The notes: generated by a model not told the origin, from the sequence alone. 20,038 nt of DNA from WTAW01 sp050115915 (GCA_050115915.1 JASFPP010000050.1:1-20038); one strand, 5' to 3'. Shown: positions 7,920 through 16,259, counted from the stretch's first letter. A program made the numbers and translations.

Positions 7920-8042
7920 CACCTTTTACTCAAAACGTGAAAAGTGGCGTATAAAAAATTATCCAACATTAAGTGCCGATATATGCTCGCATTCATGCCA
8001 GTTAATACCTGTTTACTGTTAGCAGATACGGTCTGCAACACA

Positions 8043-9131
8043 TCAGTAATCGCGTTTATAGAATGGCAAAGGGATAACTCTGGCTTTGACGAGGCCTCCG
8101 CGAATCTCTACCTCGAATTCCGTCCCCTCTTCAGTGTGTTCGATAGGGAGATATGTCAATCCTATTCTCTTTTTGAGATAGGGGGAGTATGACCCTGAGT
8201 TTACTCCCGAAACTTTTACACCATCTACAAACACCGGATAATGAGGTCTGGCAATCCCCCGACCCAGGACCTCAAAACCAACAATCTTACGGCGAAGCCC
8301 CTCCTCTTTTTGTTTGAGTAAAGCTTCACGACCCAAAAAATCGCCTTTTTTAAACTTCACAAGCCAACTCAATCCCGCTTCCAGGACAGTCGTCGTCTCG
8401 TCGATGTCATTCCCATAGAGCATCAACGCGGCTTCCAGCCGTAGAGTATCCCTTGCTCCAAGTCCAATGGGGCAAATTCCGCGCTCTTCCCCCTCCTCCA
8501 TAAGAGCATCCCATATCTTTCCTGGATTTGCGGACTGTGTGTATATTTCAAAGCCATCTTCCCCTGTGTAACCCGTCCGTGAAATCAGGGCCCCGACACC
8601 CGCGACACTCCCCCTTGCAGCTCTAAAGGTTTTCAGCTCCTCGAGATCGATCCCTGTTAGGGGTTGGAGGATGGACTGCGCTTCCCGGCCCTGGAGAGCC
8701 AACTGCGTATAAATATCGCTCTGGTTCTCCACAGCGACATCAAAGCCATCTTTATGGCTGAGTATCCACTCGTAATCCTTATCTGAATTGGCCGCATTGA
8801 CGACACAGAGATACTTTTCTTCATCCAGACAATAGACCAGCATGTCATCGATAAACGTCCCCTCCGGCGTTGTGAGGGCTGTGTACTGCGCCTTATTCGG
8901 CGAGAGGCGGGCGGCGTTATTCGGAGTCAAATACTGGATAAAATCCAGGGCCTGTTTTCCCGCAATTAAAACCTCACCCATATGACTGACATCGAAGAGA
9001 CCGGCTTTCGTACGGACGGCCATGTGCTCATCGATGATGCCCGTATATTCCACCGGCATCTCCCAGCCAAAGAATTCGATCATCTTTGCCCCGAGTTTTT
9101 CATGGGCGGCATTTAGTTGAGTGGTCTTCAT
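8043..9131 (-). CDS. gcvT: Glycine cleavage system T protein (aminomethyltransferase)
   Basis: This tetrahydrofolate-dependent aminomethyltransferase releases ammonia from the aminomethyl-lipoyl arm of GcvH and makes 5,10-methylene-THF. The 362 residues are the standard length. Recognisable segments are MIEFFGWEMPVEYTGIIDEH (17-36), GLFDVSHMGE (44-53), a FIDDMLVY block (93-100) containing the folate-binding Asp, SRTGYTGEDGFEIY, and LGARDTLRLEAALMLYGNDI. The last block and the C-terminal IARPHYPVF and GVNSGSYSP segments are family hallmarks. It is the first gene of the operon, transcribed away from argS. The ATG at 9131 is preceded only by a weak AAGAGA-type ribosome-binding site. Confidence 0.96.
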   Translation of the reverse strand: MKTTQLNAAHEKLGAKMIEFFGWEMPVEYTGIIDEHMAVRTKAGLFDVSHMGEVLIAGKQALDFIQYLTPNNAARLSPNKAQYTALTTPEGTFIDDMLVYCLDEEKYLCVVNAANSDKDYEWILSHKDGFDVAVENQSDIYTQLALQGREAQSILQPLTGIDLEELKTFRAARGSVAGVGALISRTGYTGEDGFEIYTQSANPGKIWDALMEEGEERGICPIGLGARDTLRLEAALMLYGNDIDETTTVLEAGLSWLVKFKKGDFLGREALLKQKEEGLRRKIVGFEVLGRGIARPHYPVFVDGVKVSGVNSGSYSPYLKKRIGLTYLPIEHTEEGTEFEVEIRGGLVKARVIPLPFYKRDY

Positions 9132-9160
9132 GGAAGTCTCTTTTTCTTGCAGTTGGATGA

Positions 9161-9191
9161 TTTATACTAGATTTTAATTAAATCCTTCCAA
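9161..9191 (-). promoter_or_regulatory. Candidate promoter of the gcvTHPAPB-glyQS operon
   Basis: On the minus strand, TTGGAA (9191-9186) is followed after 16 bp by TAGTAT (9169-9164), with TATAAA overlapping at 9166-9161. The match to consensus is moderate and the AT-rich region offers alternatives. This candidate would give a leader of roughly 25 nt, leaving no room for a riboswitch or T-box. Confidence 0.3.
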
Positions 9192-9284
9192 ACTTTAGGT
9201 CGAAACACTCCTAATTCTTACGCATAATTTAAAATATTTAACTACCATATATTCTCTATCAATGCAACATATAATCCTCTAGTC

Positions 9285-9312
9285 TTGTTCCAAGAACGAA
9301 ATTTGTTATAAT
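9285..9312 (+). promoter_or_regulatory. Candidate argS promoter with a perfect -10 box very close to the start codon
   Basis: TATAAT at 9307-9312 is a perfect -10 box, with TTGTTC (9285-9290) 16 bp upstream as a weak -35. The argS ATG is at 9325, so a start about 7 nt after the -10 would leave a leader of about 5 nt, nearly leaderless. GTTC-CAA-GAAC (9287-9297) is a small dyad overlapping the -35. A second TATAAT at 9270-9275 lacks a clear -35 but would give a leader of about 40 nt. Confidence 0.45.
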
Positions 9313-9324
9313 GAGAGACCTGAA

Positions 9325-11262
9325 ATGATCAAAATTAAAAATGATTTACGGGAAGCTATCCACAACAAGATCAGTGAGAAGTACCCGATCGACCTGTCCG
9401 AGCTGGACATCGACACAACACCCCACATAAAAATGGGAGACTTGGCGCTGGCTTTCCCTTTCCAGCTCGCTAAAAAACTCAAACGTAATCCCAGAGAGCT
9501 TGCCCAAGAGATCCTGTCGCTCCTCTGTCCCCTGGAGGGAGTTCAAAAAGCGGAAGTCGCAGGGGCTGGTTTTATCAATCTTTATCTAAAAAAACCCGAG
9601 TTTTTTCTTCAGTCGCTCCGACAGGTGGGACGATCGAACTTGATCGCCGAGGAAAAAAAGATCATCATCGAGCACACCAACATCAATCCCAACAAAGCGG
9701 CTCATATCGGACATCTGCGCAACGCCTGCCTGGGAGATACATTGGGCCGTTGCCTGGTCTACAAAGGCGAGAAGGTCGAAATCCAAAACTACATCGACGA
9801 CACGGGAGTCCAGGTTGTGGATGTGGTCTTCGGATTCATGGACTTGGAAAAAAAAGGCCTTGAGGATCTCGAGAGGCTCGGGGGGAAATTCGATTACTAC
9901 TGCTGGGATCTCTACGCTCGTGTCTCCGCTTATCTCCAAGAACACCCTGAAGCCCAGAAAAGACGCTCAGAAATCCTGAAAAAGATCGAAGGGGGCGCTT
10001 CTCCGGAAATCCAAATGGCCGATCACATCTCCCGAAGGATTATCAGAGCCCACCTCAACACTATGAAAAGACTCGATGTCACCTATGATCTTCTGCCATG
10101 TGAGAGCAGCATATTGGCATTAAAATTTTGGGATAAAGCTTTTTCACTGCTCAAAGAGAAAAAGGCGATAGAGTTCATGGATGAGGGTGTGAATAAGGGC
10201 TGCTGGATTATGAAGCTCGAAGAGGAATCGGACCGGGAAAAAGTCATCGTCAGGTCTGACCAAACAGTCACCTACGTAGGCAAAGATATTGCTTATCAAC
10301 TCTGGAAATTCGGTCTCCTCAACAAGGATTTTTACTATGAACCCTTCACAAAAGAGGATACCAAGACCATATGGATTACAACGTCCAAACCCAGTGAAGA
10401 CACACCGGAATTCGGGAAAGGGACCCTTGTCTACAACGTGATCGATACCCGACAATCCTATTTGCAGCAGGTGGTTGTACAGGGACTCAGATCTCTGCAC
10501 TTTGATAAACAGGCAGATAAATCCATCCATTTCTCCTATGAAATGGTGGCTTTGTCGCCAAACAGTCTCAAAGAGCTGGATGTGAGTGTTTCTGAAAACG
10601 ACAAAGATAAGGATTTTCTCGAAGTTTCAGGAAGAAAGGGATTGGGAGTGAAGGCCGACGACCTGCTCGATCAGCTGGAAGAGAAGGCCCTCGATGAGGT
10701 TCACAAACGGAATCCGGATCTATCACAGGAGCAAAAAACGGAGATCGCCCACCAGATCGCCACGGGCGCTCTGAGATATTTTATGCTCAAATACGCAAGA
10801 AATTCCCTTATCGTCTTCGATTTTGAGGATGCCTTGAGCTTTGAGGGCGAGACAGGGCCATACCTTCAGTACACCTGTGTCAGGATCAACAGCATATTCC
10901 GCAAGCTTGAGGAGAGAGAAGATGTCCGTGTTGAGGATATCGTGGAGAACCTGCCTCACAAAAAATGGTCGCTTCCTGCCCTCTCTGAAGATGAGCTGTT
11001 AGATTTCTGGGAGATCGTCCTCTATGCCTCCCAGCTCGATGATGAAATCCTTCACACGATCCGGTCTTTGGAAACCTCTCATCTGGCGAAGTTTGCCTTT
11101 AACTTGAGTCAAAAATTTAATACCTTCTACCACAAGTATTCGATCCTCGCAGAGAAGGACGGAGATATCAAGGAACTCCGCATTTTAACGATTTTCTACA
11201 TCAGAGAAATCCTGAAAAAAGCCCTGTCACTTATGGGTATTCCCCTGCCGGAACGAATGTAG
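9325..11262 (+). CDS. argS: Arginyl-tRNA synthetase
   Basis: This class I aminoacyl-tRNA synthetase charges tRNA-Arg. The 645 residues have the usual order: an N-terminal Add-1 domain (about 1-100), the catalytic core starting at IIIEHTNINPNKAAHIGHLR (HIGH motif at 127-130), the tRNA-orienting stretch FEGETGPYLQYTCVRINSIF, and the C-terminal anticodon-binding domain ending GIPLPERM, a common ArgRS ending. The KMSK-equivalent loop is VSGRKGLGVKADDLL (434-448), with GRKG at 436-439 in place of KMSK; such degenerate loops are normal in many ArgRS. It is divergent from gcvT, so one short region holds both starts. There is no strong Shine-Dalgarno before the ATG, which fits the nearly leaderless promoter placement. 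I found no better upstream start. Confidence 0.96.
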   Translation: MIKIKNDLREAIHNKISEKYPIDLSELDIDTTPHIKMGDLALAFPFQLAKKLKRNPRELAQEILSLLCPLEGVQKAEVAGAGFINLYLKKPEFFLQSLRQVGRSNLIAEEKKIIIEHTNINPNKAAHIGHLRNACLGDTLGRCLVYKGEKVEIQNYIDDTGVQVVDVVFGFMDLEKKGLEDLERLGGKFDYYCWDLYARVSAYLQEHPEAQKRRSEILKKIEGGASPEIQMADHISRRIIRAHLNTMKRLDVTYDLLPCESSILALKFWDKAFSLLKEKKAIEFMDEGVNKGCWIMKLEEESDREKVIVRSDQTVTYVGKDIAYQLWKFGLLNKDFYYEPFTKEDTKTIWITTSKPSEDTPEFGKGTLVYNVIDTRQSYLQQVVVQGLRSLHFDKQADKSIHFSYEMVALSPNSLKELDVSVSENDKDKDFLEVSGRKGLGVKADDLLDQLEEKALDEVHKRNPDLSQEQKTEIAHQIATGALRYFMLKYARNSLIVFDFEDALSFEGETGPYLQYTCVRINSIFRKLEEREDVRVEDIVENLPHKKWSLPALSEDELLDFWEIVLYASQLDDEILHTIRSLETSHLAKFAFNLSQKFNTFYHKYSILAEKDGDIKELRILTIFYIREILKKALSLMGIPLPERM

Positions 11263-11313
11263 CCTCTTCGCAACACAAATAAGCCAAAAATAGTATAAAC
11301 ATAAAAAATCCTA

Positions 11314-11341
11314 TTGAAATTTGGGCAATTTTTTCTAAAAT
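11314..11341 (+). promoter_or_regulatory. Candidate promoter of the ABC transporter operon
   Basis: TTGAAA (11314-11319) and TAAAAT (11336-11341) are separated by 16 bp, each one or two bases from consensus. The predicted leader of about 90 nt contains a perfect 6-bp hairpin, CGGTCC (11360-11365) and GGACCG (11376-11381). That hairpin has no U-run, so it is not a convincing argS terminator. Confidence 0.45.
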
Positions 11342-11440
11342 AGATAACTTGATAATATTCGGTCCGTCCTCGAATGGACCGTTTGGGAAACAATCCCTGA
11401 AAGACAGAACAAAAGATATTTGAAGGAATGGAGGTTATGG

Positions 11441-12367
11441 ATGATTGAAGTGGAACACCTTACAAAAAATTTTGGAGACCTCGTCGCCGTCAAGGACCTC
11501 AGCTTTAAAGTCGAGAAGGGAAAGATCTGGGGACTTCTCGGTCCGAACGCTGCGGGCAAAACGACAACGATGAGGATCCTCACAGGGTATCTCCCCGCCA
11601 CTCAAGGCAAAGCCACAGTTTCCGGGTATGATGTTTTCGAACAGCCGAATGAAGTCAAAAAGATTACCGGCTACCTCCCAGAGGTGGTCCCTCTTTATCA
11701 AGAGATGACAGTCAGTGAATACTTGAAGTTCGTGGCTGACATCAAACAGATTCCTCTTGATAAAAAGAAGGCGGCTATCGAAAAGGCCATAGAGACAAGC
11801 GGATTGGAACTCGTGAGAAACCGTCTTATCCGGAATATTTCCCGCGGATTCAGACAGCGTGTGGGAATTGCACAGGCGCTGATCCATGAACCACAAATCC
11901 TGATCCTGGACGAGCCAACCATAGGCCTCGACCCGGCTCAGATCATAGAGATCAGACAGCTCATAAGCTCTCTCAGGGGTGACCGCACTATAATGCTATC
12001 GACACATATCCTGGCAGAGGTCACTCAAGTTTGCGATGGTGTGGTCATCATCAGCGATGGAGAGCTTAAAGCCTCAGGTTCTCTGGAGGAACTCACTTCC
12101 TCCCTCGCAGAAAAGGACGGTGTTGTTCTCAGGCTCAAGAAAACAGGCGATGAAATGACGTCGCTATTCAAGAGTATCCCCGGTGTTGAGAACGTTGCCT
12201 GGCAAGACGATGGATTGAGGATCGAATGGGAAACGGATAAAGACATCAGAGATGTGATCACTCGATATATTGTAGATAAAAATCTGGGGCTTATCGAAAT
12301 GAAATCCTTAGGGATGAACATCGAAGACCTCTACCTTAAAGTTATCTCAGGAGGTACGGAGCAATGA
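11441..12367 (+). CDS. ABC-2 type transporter ATP-binding protein (GldA-like)
   Basis: This is the cytoplasmic ATPase of an ABC-2 type exporter. Counting from the chosen ATG, Walker A is GPNAAGKTTT (34-43), the signature is NISRGFRQRVG (132-142, the RGxRQR variant typical of ABC-2/GldA-type ATPases), Walker B is ILILDEPTIGLDP (153-165) and the switch His lies in LSTHILAEV (H189). The region after about residue 210 is an accessory C-terminal domain. I chose the ATG at 11441 because GGAGG lies 6 nt before it. A TTG at 11420 is in frame but would place that ribosome-binding site inside the coding region. Its stop overlaps the permease start by 4 bp (ATGA), so the two are translationally coupled. 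The cargo is unknown. Confidence 0.92.
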   Translation: MIEVEHLTKNFGDLVAVKDLSFKVEKGKIWGLLGPNAAGKTTTMRILTGYLPATQGKATVSGYDVFEQPNEVKKITGYLPEVVPLYQEMTVSEYLKFVADIKQIPLDKKKAAIEKAIETSGLELVRNRLIRNISRGFRQRVGIAQALIHEPQILILDEPTIGLDPAQIIEIRQLISSLRGDRTIMLSTHILAEVTQVCDGVVIISDGELKASGSLEELTSSLAEKDGVVLRLKKTGDEMTSLFKSIPGVENVAWQDDGLRIEWETDKDIRDVITRYIVDKNLGLIEMKSLGMNIEDLYLKVISGGTEQ

Positions 12368-13131
12368 ACAACATTTGGGCAATCTGCAAAAGAGAGATCA
12401 GGACATATTTCACCTCCCCCATTGCCTATGTGGCCATCACAGTGTTCTTGATCGTGACCGGGTTCTTCTATTACACGCTCATCCAATGGTTCAACCTGCA
12501 ATCCATGCAGATGGCGAGAAATCCTCAATATTTCCAACAGCTCAACATCAACCAAATGGTTTATGCCCCCTTGTTCCATAACATCAGCATCATCCTGCTC
12601 TTTCTCGTCCCGATCCTGACCATGCGGCTCTTTGCTGAAGAGAAAAAGACAAAAACAGAAGAACTCCTCTACACATCCCCAGTATCGATCGGTCAGATCA
12701 TTCTGGGAAAATATTTTGCATCTCTATTCGTCCTCCTGGTGATGCTTTTCCTGAACAGTCTGCTCTCGCTGTTCGTCTTGGTTTTCGGAAATCCAGAAAT
12801 TATGCCCCTCCTCAATGGCTATCTCGGACTCTTCCTGATGGGCGCTGCATTCATGGCACTCGGTATCTTCTTTTCATCCCTCACAGAAAACCAGATCGTC
12901 GCCGCATCTTTAGGCTTCGGCGTTTTTCTTCTCTTCTTTGTCCTCAACTGGGCCTCTCAGTTCGTCGGAGGAATATGGAGGGGTGTATTGAATTATCTCT
13001 CATTTTTCCAGCACTTCGACGACATGACCCGGGGGATTTTAGACACCACAGATATTGTCTACTATTTGAGTTTGATTTTCTTTGGATTATTCCTCACGCA
13101 TTCTATGATCCAATCCCGGAGATGGAGGTAA
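12364..13131 (+). CDS. ABC-2 type permease (GldF-like)
   Basis: This is the 255-residue membrane subunit paired with the preceding ATPase. The N-terminus IWAICKREIRTYFTSPIAYV is the typical GldF/ABC-2 permease opening, an amphipathic helix running into TM1. I count six hydrophobic segments, roughly residues 19-42, 70-95, 117-142, 152-174, 178-203 and 220-245. The cytoplasmic stretch after TM2, FAEEKKTKTEELLYTSPVS, is a conserved hallmark of this permease group. It overlaps the ATPase gene by 4 bp and ends 3 bp before the next gene. The final codons and stop contain the GGAGG ribosome-binding site of that gene. Together with the following two genes it resembles GldA-GldF-GldG modules described first for gliding in Bacteroidetes but widespread in non-gliding bacteria, so gliding should not be assumed. 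Confidence 0.9.
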   Translation: MNNIWAICKREIRTYFTSPIAYVAITVFLIVTGFFYYTLIQWFNLQSMQMARNPQYFQQLNINQMVYAPLFHNISIILLFLVPILTMRLFAEEKKTKTEELLYTSPVSIGQIILGKYFASLFVLLVMLFLNSLLSLFVLVFGNPEIMPLLNGYLGLFLMGAAFMALGIFFSSLTENQIVAASLGFGVFLLFFVLNWASQFVGGIWRGVLNYLSFFQHFDDMTRGILDTTDIVYYLSLIFFGLFLTHSMIQSRRWR

Positions 13132-13134
13132 ACA

Positions 13135-14814
13135 ATGGACACTATCAAGAAAAACCTGAACTATATAGGCCTAACATTCATTTTTGCTGCATTTGTGCTC
13201 ATCCGCATCTGGCCCTACAAAAAGACGTTCCCTTACCTGATGTTTTTCCTGGGGATCGTGGCGCTTGCCGTGTATATCTATCTGAACTTTGCACTCCTCA
13301 AAGCAGGCCTCACAAGGAAAGCCTTCCTCTACTCCAGCAATCTGTTTATGATTGTCCTCCTCGTTATCGGAATTCTTGTGCTTATCAACTACATCTTTTC
13401 CAAGTACCACCACAGGTTCGACTTCACCGAAGCCAAGCTTCATTCTCTTTCCGATCAATCTGTGACTGTGCTCAAGAATTTAGAGAATGAAGTCCGGATC
13501 AAAAGCTTTTTTCTCGAAGGCAATTACCAGAGGAACACGATGCAGAACTTGATGGATAACTATACCTATCACACCTCCAAGATCAAGCATGAATTCATAG
13601 ATCCTGATAAGAATCCAGGCCTGGTTAAAAGATACGAAGTCACAGAGGATGGGACCTCCATATTCGAAAGCGGGGACAAAGAAAGCCGAATAACCTCTAC
13701 AAGCGAGGAAGAGATCACGAATGCGATCATCAAGATATCGAGAGAAAAAAAGAAAACCATCTACTTTCTCGAAGGCCATGGAGAAGGATCGATCGAGGAG
13801 CTCCAGGATGGCGGTTACTCCCAGGCAAAAGCCGAACTGGAAAAGCTTGCCTATGAAGTCAAAAAAATGAGCCTGGCTCTGCCGGACACCTTTCCCGATG
13901 ATGTGGACCTCCTTATTGTCCCAGGTCCGGAGAAAGATCTTTTCCCCGATGAATTAGAGACGATCCGTAATTATCTCAAAAAAGGCGGAAGAGTATTTCT
14001 TATGATCGACCCACAAACAGCACCAGGACTTGGGCCATTCCTCGCCGAATTCGGCATCAAGCTCGAGAACGATGTGATCGTGGATACCGTCTCGAGGCTC
14101 ATGGGAGGGGATTATTTTATGCCCCTTGTCAGCCAGTACGAATATCACACGATCACGAGTAAATTCCGCTATGCGACGTTCTACCCGTTTGCCCGATCCG
14201 TGGGAACGACCGAAGAAACGCCAGAGGGCATAAGCACGACTGTGATAGCCAAGACAAGCCCAAATTCCTGGTCCGAAAGGCAACTGGAAGAGCAACAGGT
14301 AACATTCAACAAGGAAAAAGATCAGGCCGGTCCGGTCCCGCTCGCCGTAGTCGCGACGATCGAACATAAGGCCGACGAAACAGATGTGTCACAAGCAGAG
14401 AGTGAGGAGATCGAAACGGAGGAAGCCCTTGCTGAAAGTGAGGAGGCCGAGCCGAAACCCGATGCAGAATCCGGAGAAAAAAAAGAGCGAGAGGAGGAAA
14501 AGGCCAAAGGAGAGGATGTGATCGGCGAGGAAAAACCCGAGCAAGAAGGTCGGTTGGCCGTGTTCGGCGACTCGGATTTTGTGTCCAACCGTTATTACTA
14601 CACATCCGGCAACGGCAACCTTTTTCTCAACACAGCCGCCTGGTTGACAGAAGAAGCAGACCTCATATCCATACAGCCCAAAACCGCCTCGCCGAAGACG
14701 ATCCAGCTCACGCCGTCTCAAGGACGGATGATCTTTTTTGTCTCCCTCATAATTCTTCCGTTGGCCGTGCTCGTAACGGGAATCACGATCTGGGCAAGGA
14801 GAAGATCCCTATGA
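13135..14814 (+). CDS. GldG-like ABC transporter auxiliary protein
   Basis: This is a 559-residue membrane-anchored protein of the GldG/ABC_transp_aux family. Three hydrophobic helices lie near the N-terminus (about 8-27, 33-56 and 63-89) and one near the C-terminus (about 532-552), flanking a large extracytoplasmic domain. Family marks are FTEAKLHSLSDQSVTVLKNL just after TM3, KKTIYFLEGHGEGS, the LIVPGPEKDLFPDE stretch, and the closing GRLAVFGDSDFVSNRY with NGNLFLNTAAWL. Between the core and that closing segment is a very acidic low-complexity insert (about 414-472, rich in Glu, Ser, Lys and Ala), probably a flexible linker. Two N-terminal helices come before the usual anchor helix. The start has GGAGG 6 nt upstream. 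The stop overlaps the next start by 4 bp (ATGA). Its role is probably to work with the ABC permease in the envelope; the substrate is unknown. Confidence 0.88.
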   Translation: MDTIKKNLNYIGLTFIFAAFVLIRIWPYKKTFPYLMFFLGIVALAVYIYLNFALLKAGLTRKAFLYSSNLFMIVLLVIGILVLINYIFSKYHHRFDFTEAKLHSLSDQSVTVLKNLENEVRIKSFFLEGNYQRNTMQNLMDNYTYHTSKIKHEFIDPDKNPGLVKRYEVTEDGTSIFESGDKESRITSTSEEEITNAIIKISREKKKTIYFLEGHGEGSIEELQDGGYSQAKAELEKLAYEVKKMSLALPDTFPDDVDLLIVPGPEKDLFPDELETIRNYLKKGGRVFLMIDPQTAPGLGPFLAEFGIKLENDVIVDTVSRLMGGDYFMPLVSQYEYHTITSKFRYATFYPFARSVGTTEETPEGISTTVIAKTSPNSWSERQLEEQQVTFNKEKDQAGPVPLAVVATIEHKADETDVSQAESEEIETEEALAESEEAEPKPDAESGEKKEREEEKAKGEDVIGEEKPEQEGRLAVFGDSDFVSNRYYYTSGNGNLFLNTAAWLTEEADLISIQPKTASPKTIQLTPSQGRMIFFVSLIILPLAVLVTGITIWARRRSL

Positions 14815-16259
14815 AGTTCAAGACGACTTTTATCCTCCTTCTCGTTTTTATGGCTCTTTTAGTATTCATATTCCTCTTCGATGTGAAGGATGTCGGAAAG
14901 GAGGCGCCTGGAGATAAACTGGTCAATCTCTCATCGGAGGACGTCGAGAGCATCTACTTCAAAACCGAAGAAGGAACGATCACCTTTAAAAGGGAAGGAG
15001 AAGACAATTGGCTCATCTCCGAACCCATAGAGGCCAAAGCCGATAGATTTGAAGTGGACCGCATCGCCAACGATTTCTCCAATCTGGAAATCGACCGAGT
15101 GGTCGAGGAAGTCCCTGAGGATTTGGAAAAATACGGGATCCCGCAAAAAGAAATCTCTCTCAAATTCAAGGGTAAGGAAGATCCAGTCAAAGTCCTTGTG
15201 GGCATGGAGAATCCTTTGGACCAGAAGTTTTTCGCCAAGAGAGAAGATGAAACCCGGGTTGTTCTTATTGCAAGTACACATAAGACTCTTCTTGAGAAAA
15301 AGGTCTTTGATTTCCGTGAGAAAAAAATATTCCAGTACGAGACGGATGATGTCAAAGGGATAGAGCTCCGCTCCGGTGATATCCAGTGGGCCGCCGAAAA
15401 GTCAGAGGAGGAGTGGTTCCTTAAAAATCCGGTGGCGTCCCTGGCGGAGAAAAGCGATATCACATCCCTCCTCAGCTCTCTTTCGGATCTCAAGGCAAAA
15501 GAATTTGTATCTGAAGAAAAGAATGAAGAAGAAATGAAAAAATTCATGCTCGATACACCCGAGCATACGATAACGCTTCAAATGCCGCTGGAAAACCAGG
15601 AGGTGATCTTTTTCATCCAAAAGGTTGAGGATAAGCTCTACGCTACTACATCTCTGTCTTCGAAGATCGTCGAGGTTGAGGATACAATCATATCCAAGCT
15701 GGAGAAGGATCCCCTCGAAATAAGAGAGACGGAGGTCGCAGATTTCTATGCTTGGGAAGTGAACAAGGTGTCTCTCGAGAGAGGAGATCTCAGTTTTGCG
15801 GTTCTAGAGGATGAGAAAGAGGATAAGTGGCACTTCGATTCTGCTGAAAAAGAAGAAGCGGATATGGATAAGATCGAGGAATTCGTCCGGAAGATCGAGG
15901 CCCTTGAAGCCGAGGAATTCATCGACCCGCCTTTAGAACTTAAAGAATTCGGCCTGGACCCTCCTGCTGCAAAAGTGACAATCAGGGTGAAAGAAGACGA
16001 AGAGGAATCGGAGGAAATATCGGTACTGATCGGAAATACAATCGAAGGAAAAGCAGAAAAAGAAGTGCCCGGTCCGGGTGACATAGGAGAAACAGAAGAC
16101 AAAGAAGGAATCAAAGAGTTTGTATTCGTTAAAAACGTCCGTTTCGACTACATCTTCAAGGTGGACGCAGATTTCCTCGAGCAGTTGCCCAAAAAGAAAG
16201 AGGACTGGAAGAAAGCTGAAGAACACGAAGAAGATCCGGAAAAGGAAGACTCCGTATAA
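14811..16259 (+). CDS. DUF4340 domain protein, membrane-anchored
   Basis: This 482-residue protein has one N-terminal hydrophobic helix (about 5-22) as an uncleaved anchor or signal, followed by an extracytoplasmic part. It matches the DUF4340 family, which commonly follows GldG-like genes. Internal repetition is visible: the pattern of a beta strand, a WxI/WxF segment, a stretch of acidic helices and a YGIPQKEISLKFKG-like motif recurs as FMLDTPEHTITLQM and FGLDPPAAKVTIRVKE, suggesting about three related modules (near 42-150, 175-290 and 310-460). The protein is strikingly acidic and Lys/Glu-rich, with a charged C-terminal tail. The start has AAGGAG about 10 nt upstream and overlaps the preceding gene by 4 bp. 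It is the last gene of the ABC operon. No biochemical function is established for the family as far as I know. Confidence 0.82.
   Translation: MKFKTTFILLLVFMALLVFIFLFDVKDVGKEAPGDKLVNLSSEDVESIYFKTEEGTITFKREGEDNWLISEPIEAKADRFEVDRIANDFSNLEIDRVVEEVPEDLEKYGIPQKEISLKFKGKEDPVKVLVGMENPLDQKFFAKREDETRVVLIASTHKTLLEKKVFDFREKKIFQYETDDVKGIELRSGDIQWAAEKSEEEWFLKNPVASLAEKSDITSLLSSLSDLKAKEFVSEEKNEEEMKKFMLDTPEHTITLQMPLENQEVIFFIQKVEDKLYATTSLSSKIVEVEDTIISKLEKDPLEIRETEVADFYAWEVNKVSLERGDLSFAVLEDEKEDKWHFDSAEKEEADMDKIEEFVRKIEALEAEEFIDPPLELKEFGLDPPAAKVTIRVKEDEEESEEISVLIGNTIEGKAEKEVPGPGDIGETEDKEGIKEFVFVKNVRFDYIFKVDADFLEQLPKKKEDWKKAEEHEEDPEKEDSV

Noticed and set aside
7963..7978. Sigma54-like promoter (GGCAC then TTGG on the minus strand) before gcvH
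   Set aside because: The distance between the GG and the second element is one base too long for the -24/-12 pattern, and the second element has GG in place of the required GC.
9132..9324. Glycine riboswitch or T-box leader before the gcv-glyQS operon
   Set aside because: Read on the minus strand, the 193-bp divergent region shows none of the conserved glycine-aptamer or T-box elements, is AT-rich, and is shared with the argS promoter. A tandem aptamer would not fit.
14322..14605. Minus-strand open frames opposite the acidic insert of the GldG-like gene
   Set aside because: They are Ser/Arg-rich antisense shadows of the Glu-rich coding sequence, without ribosome-binding sites or family resemblance.
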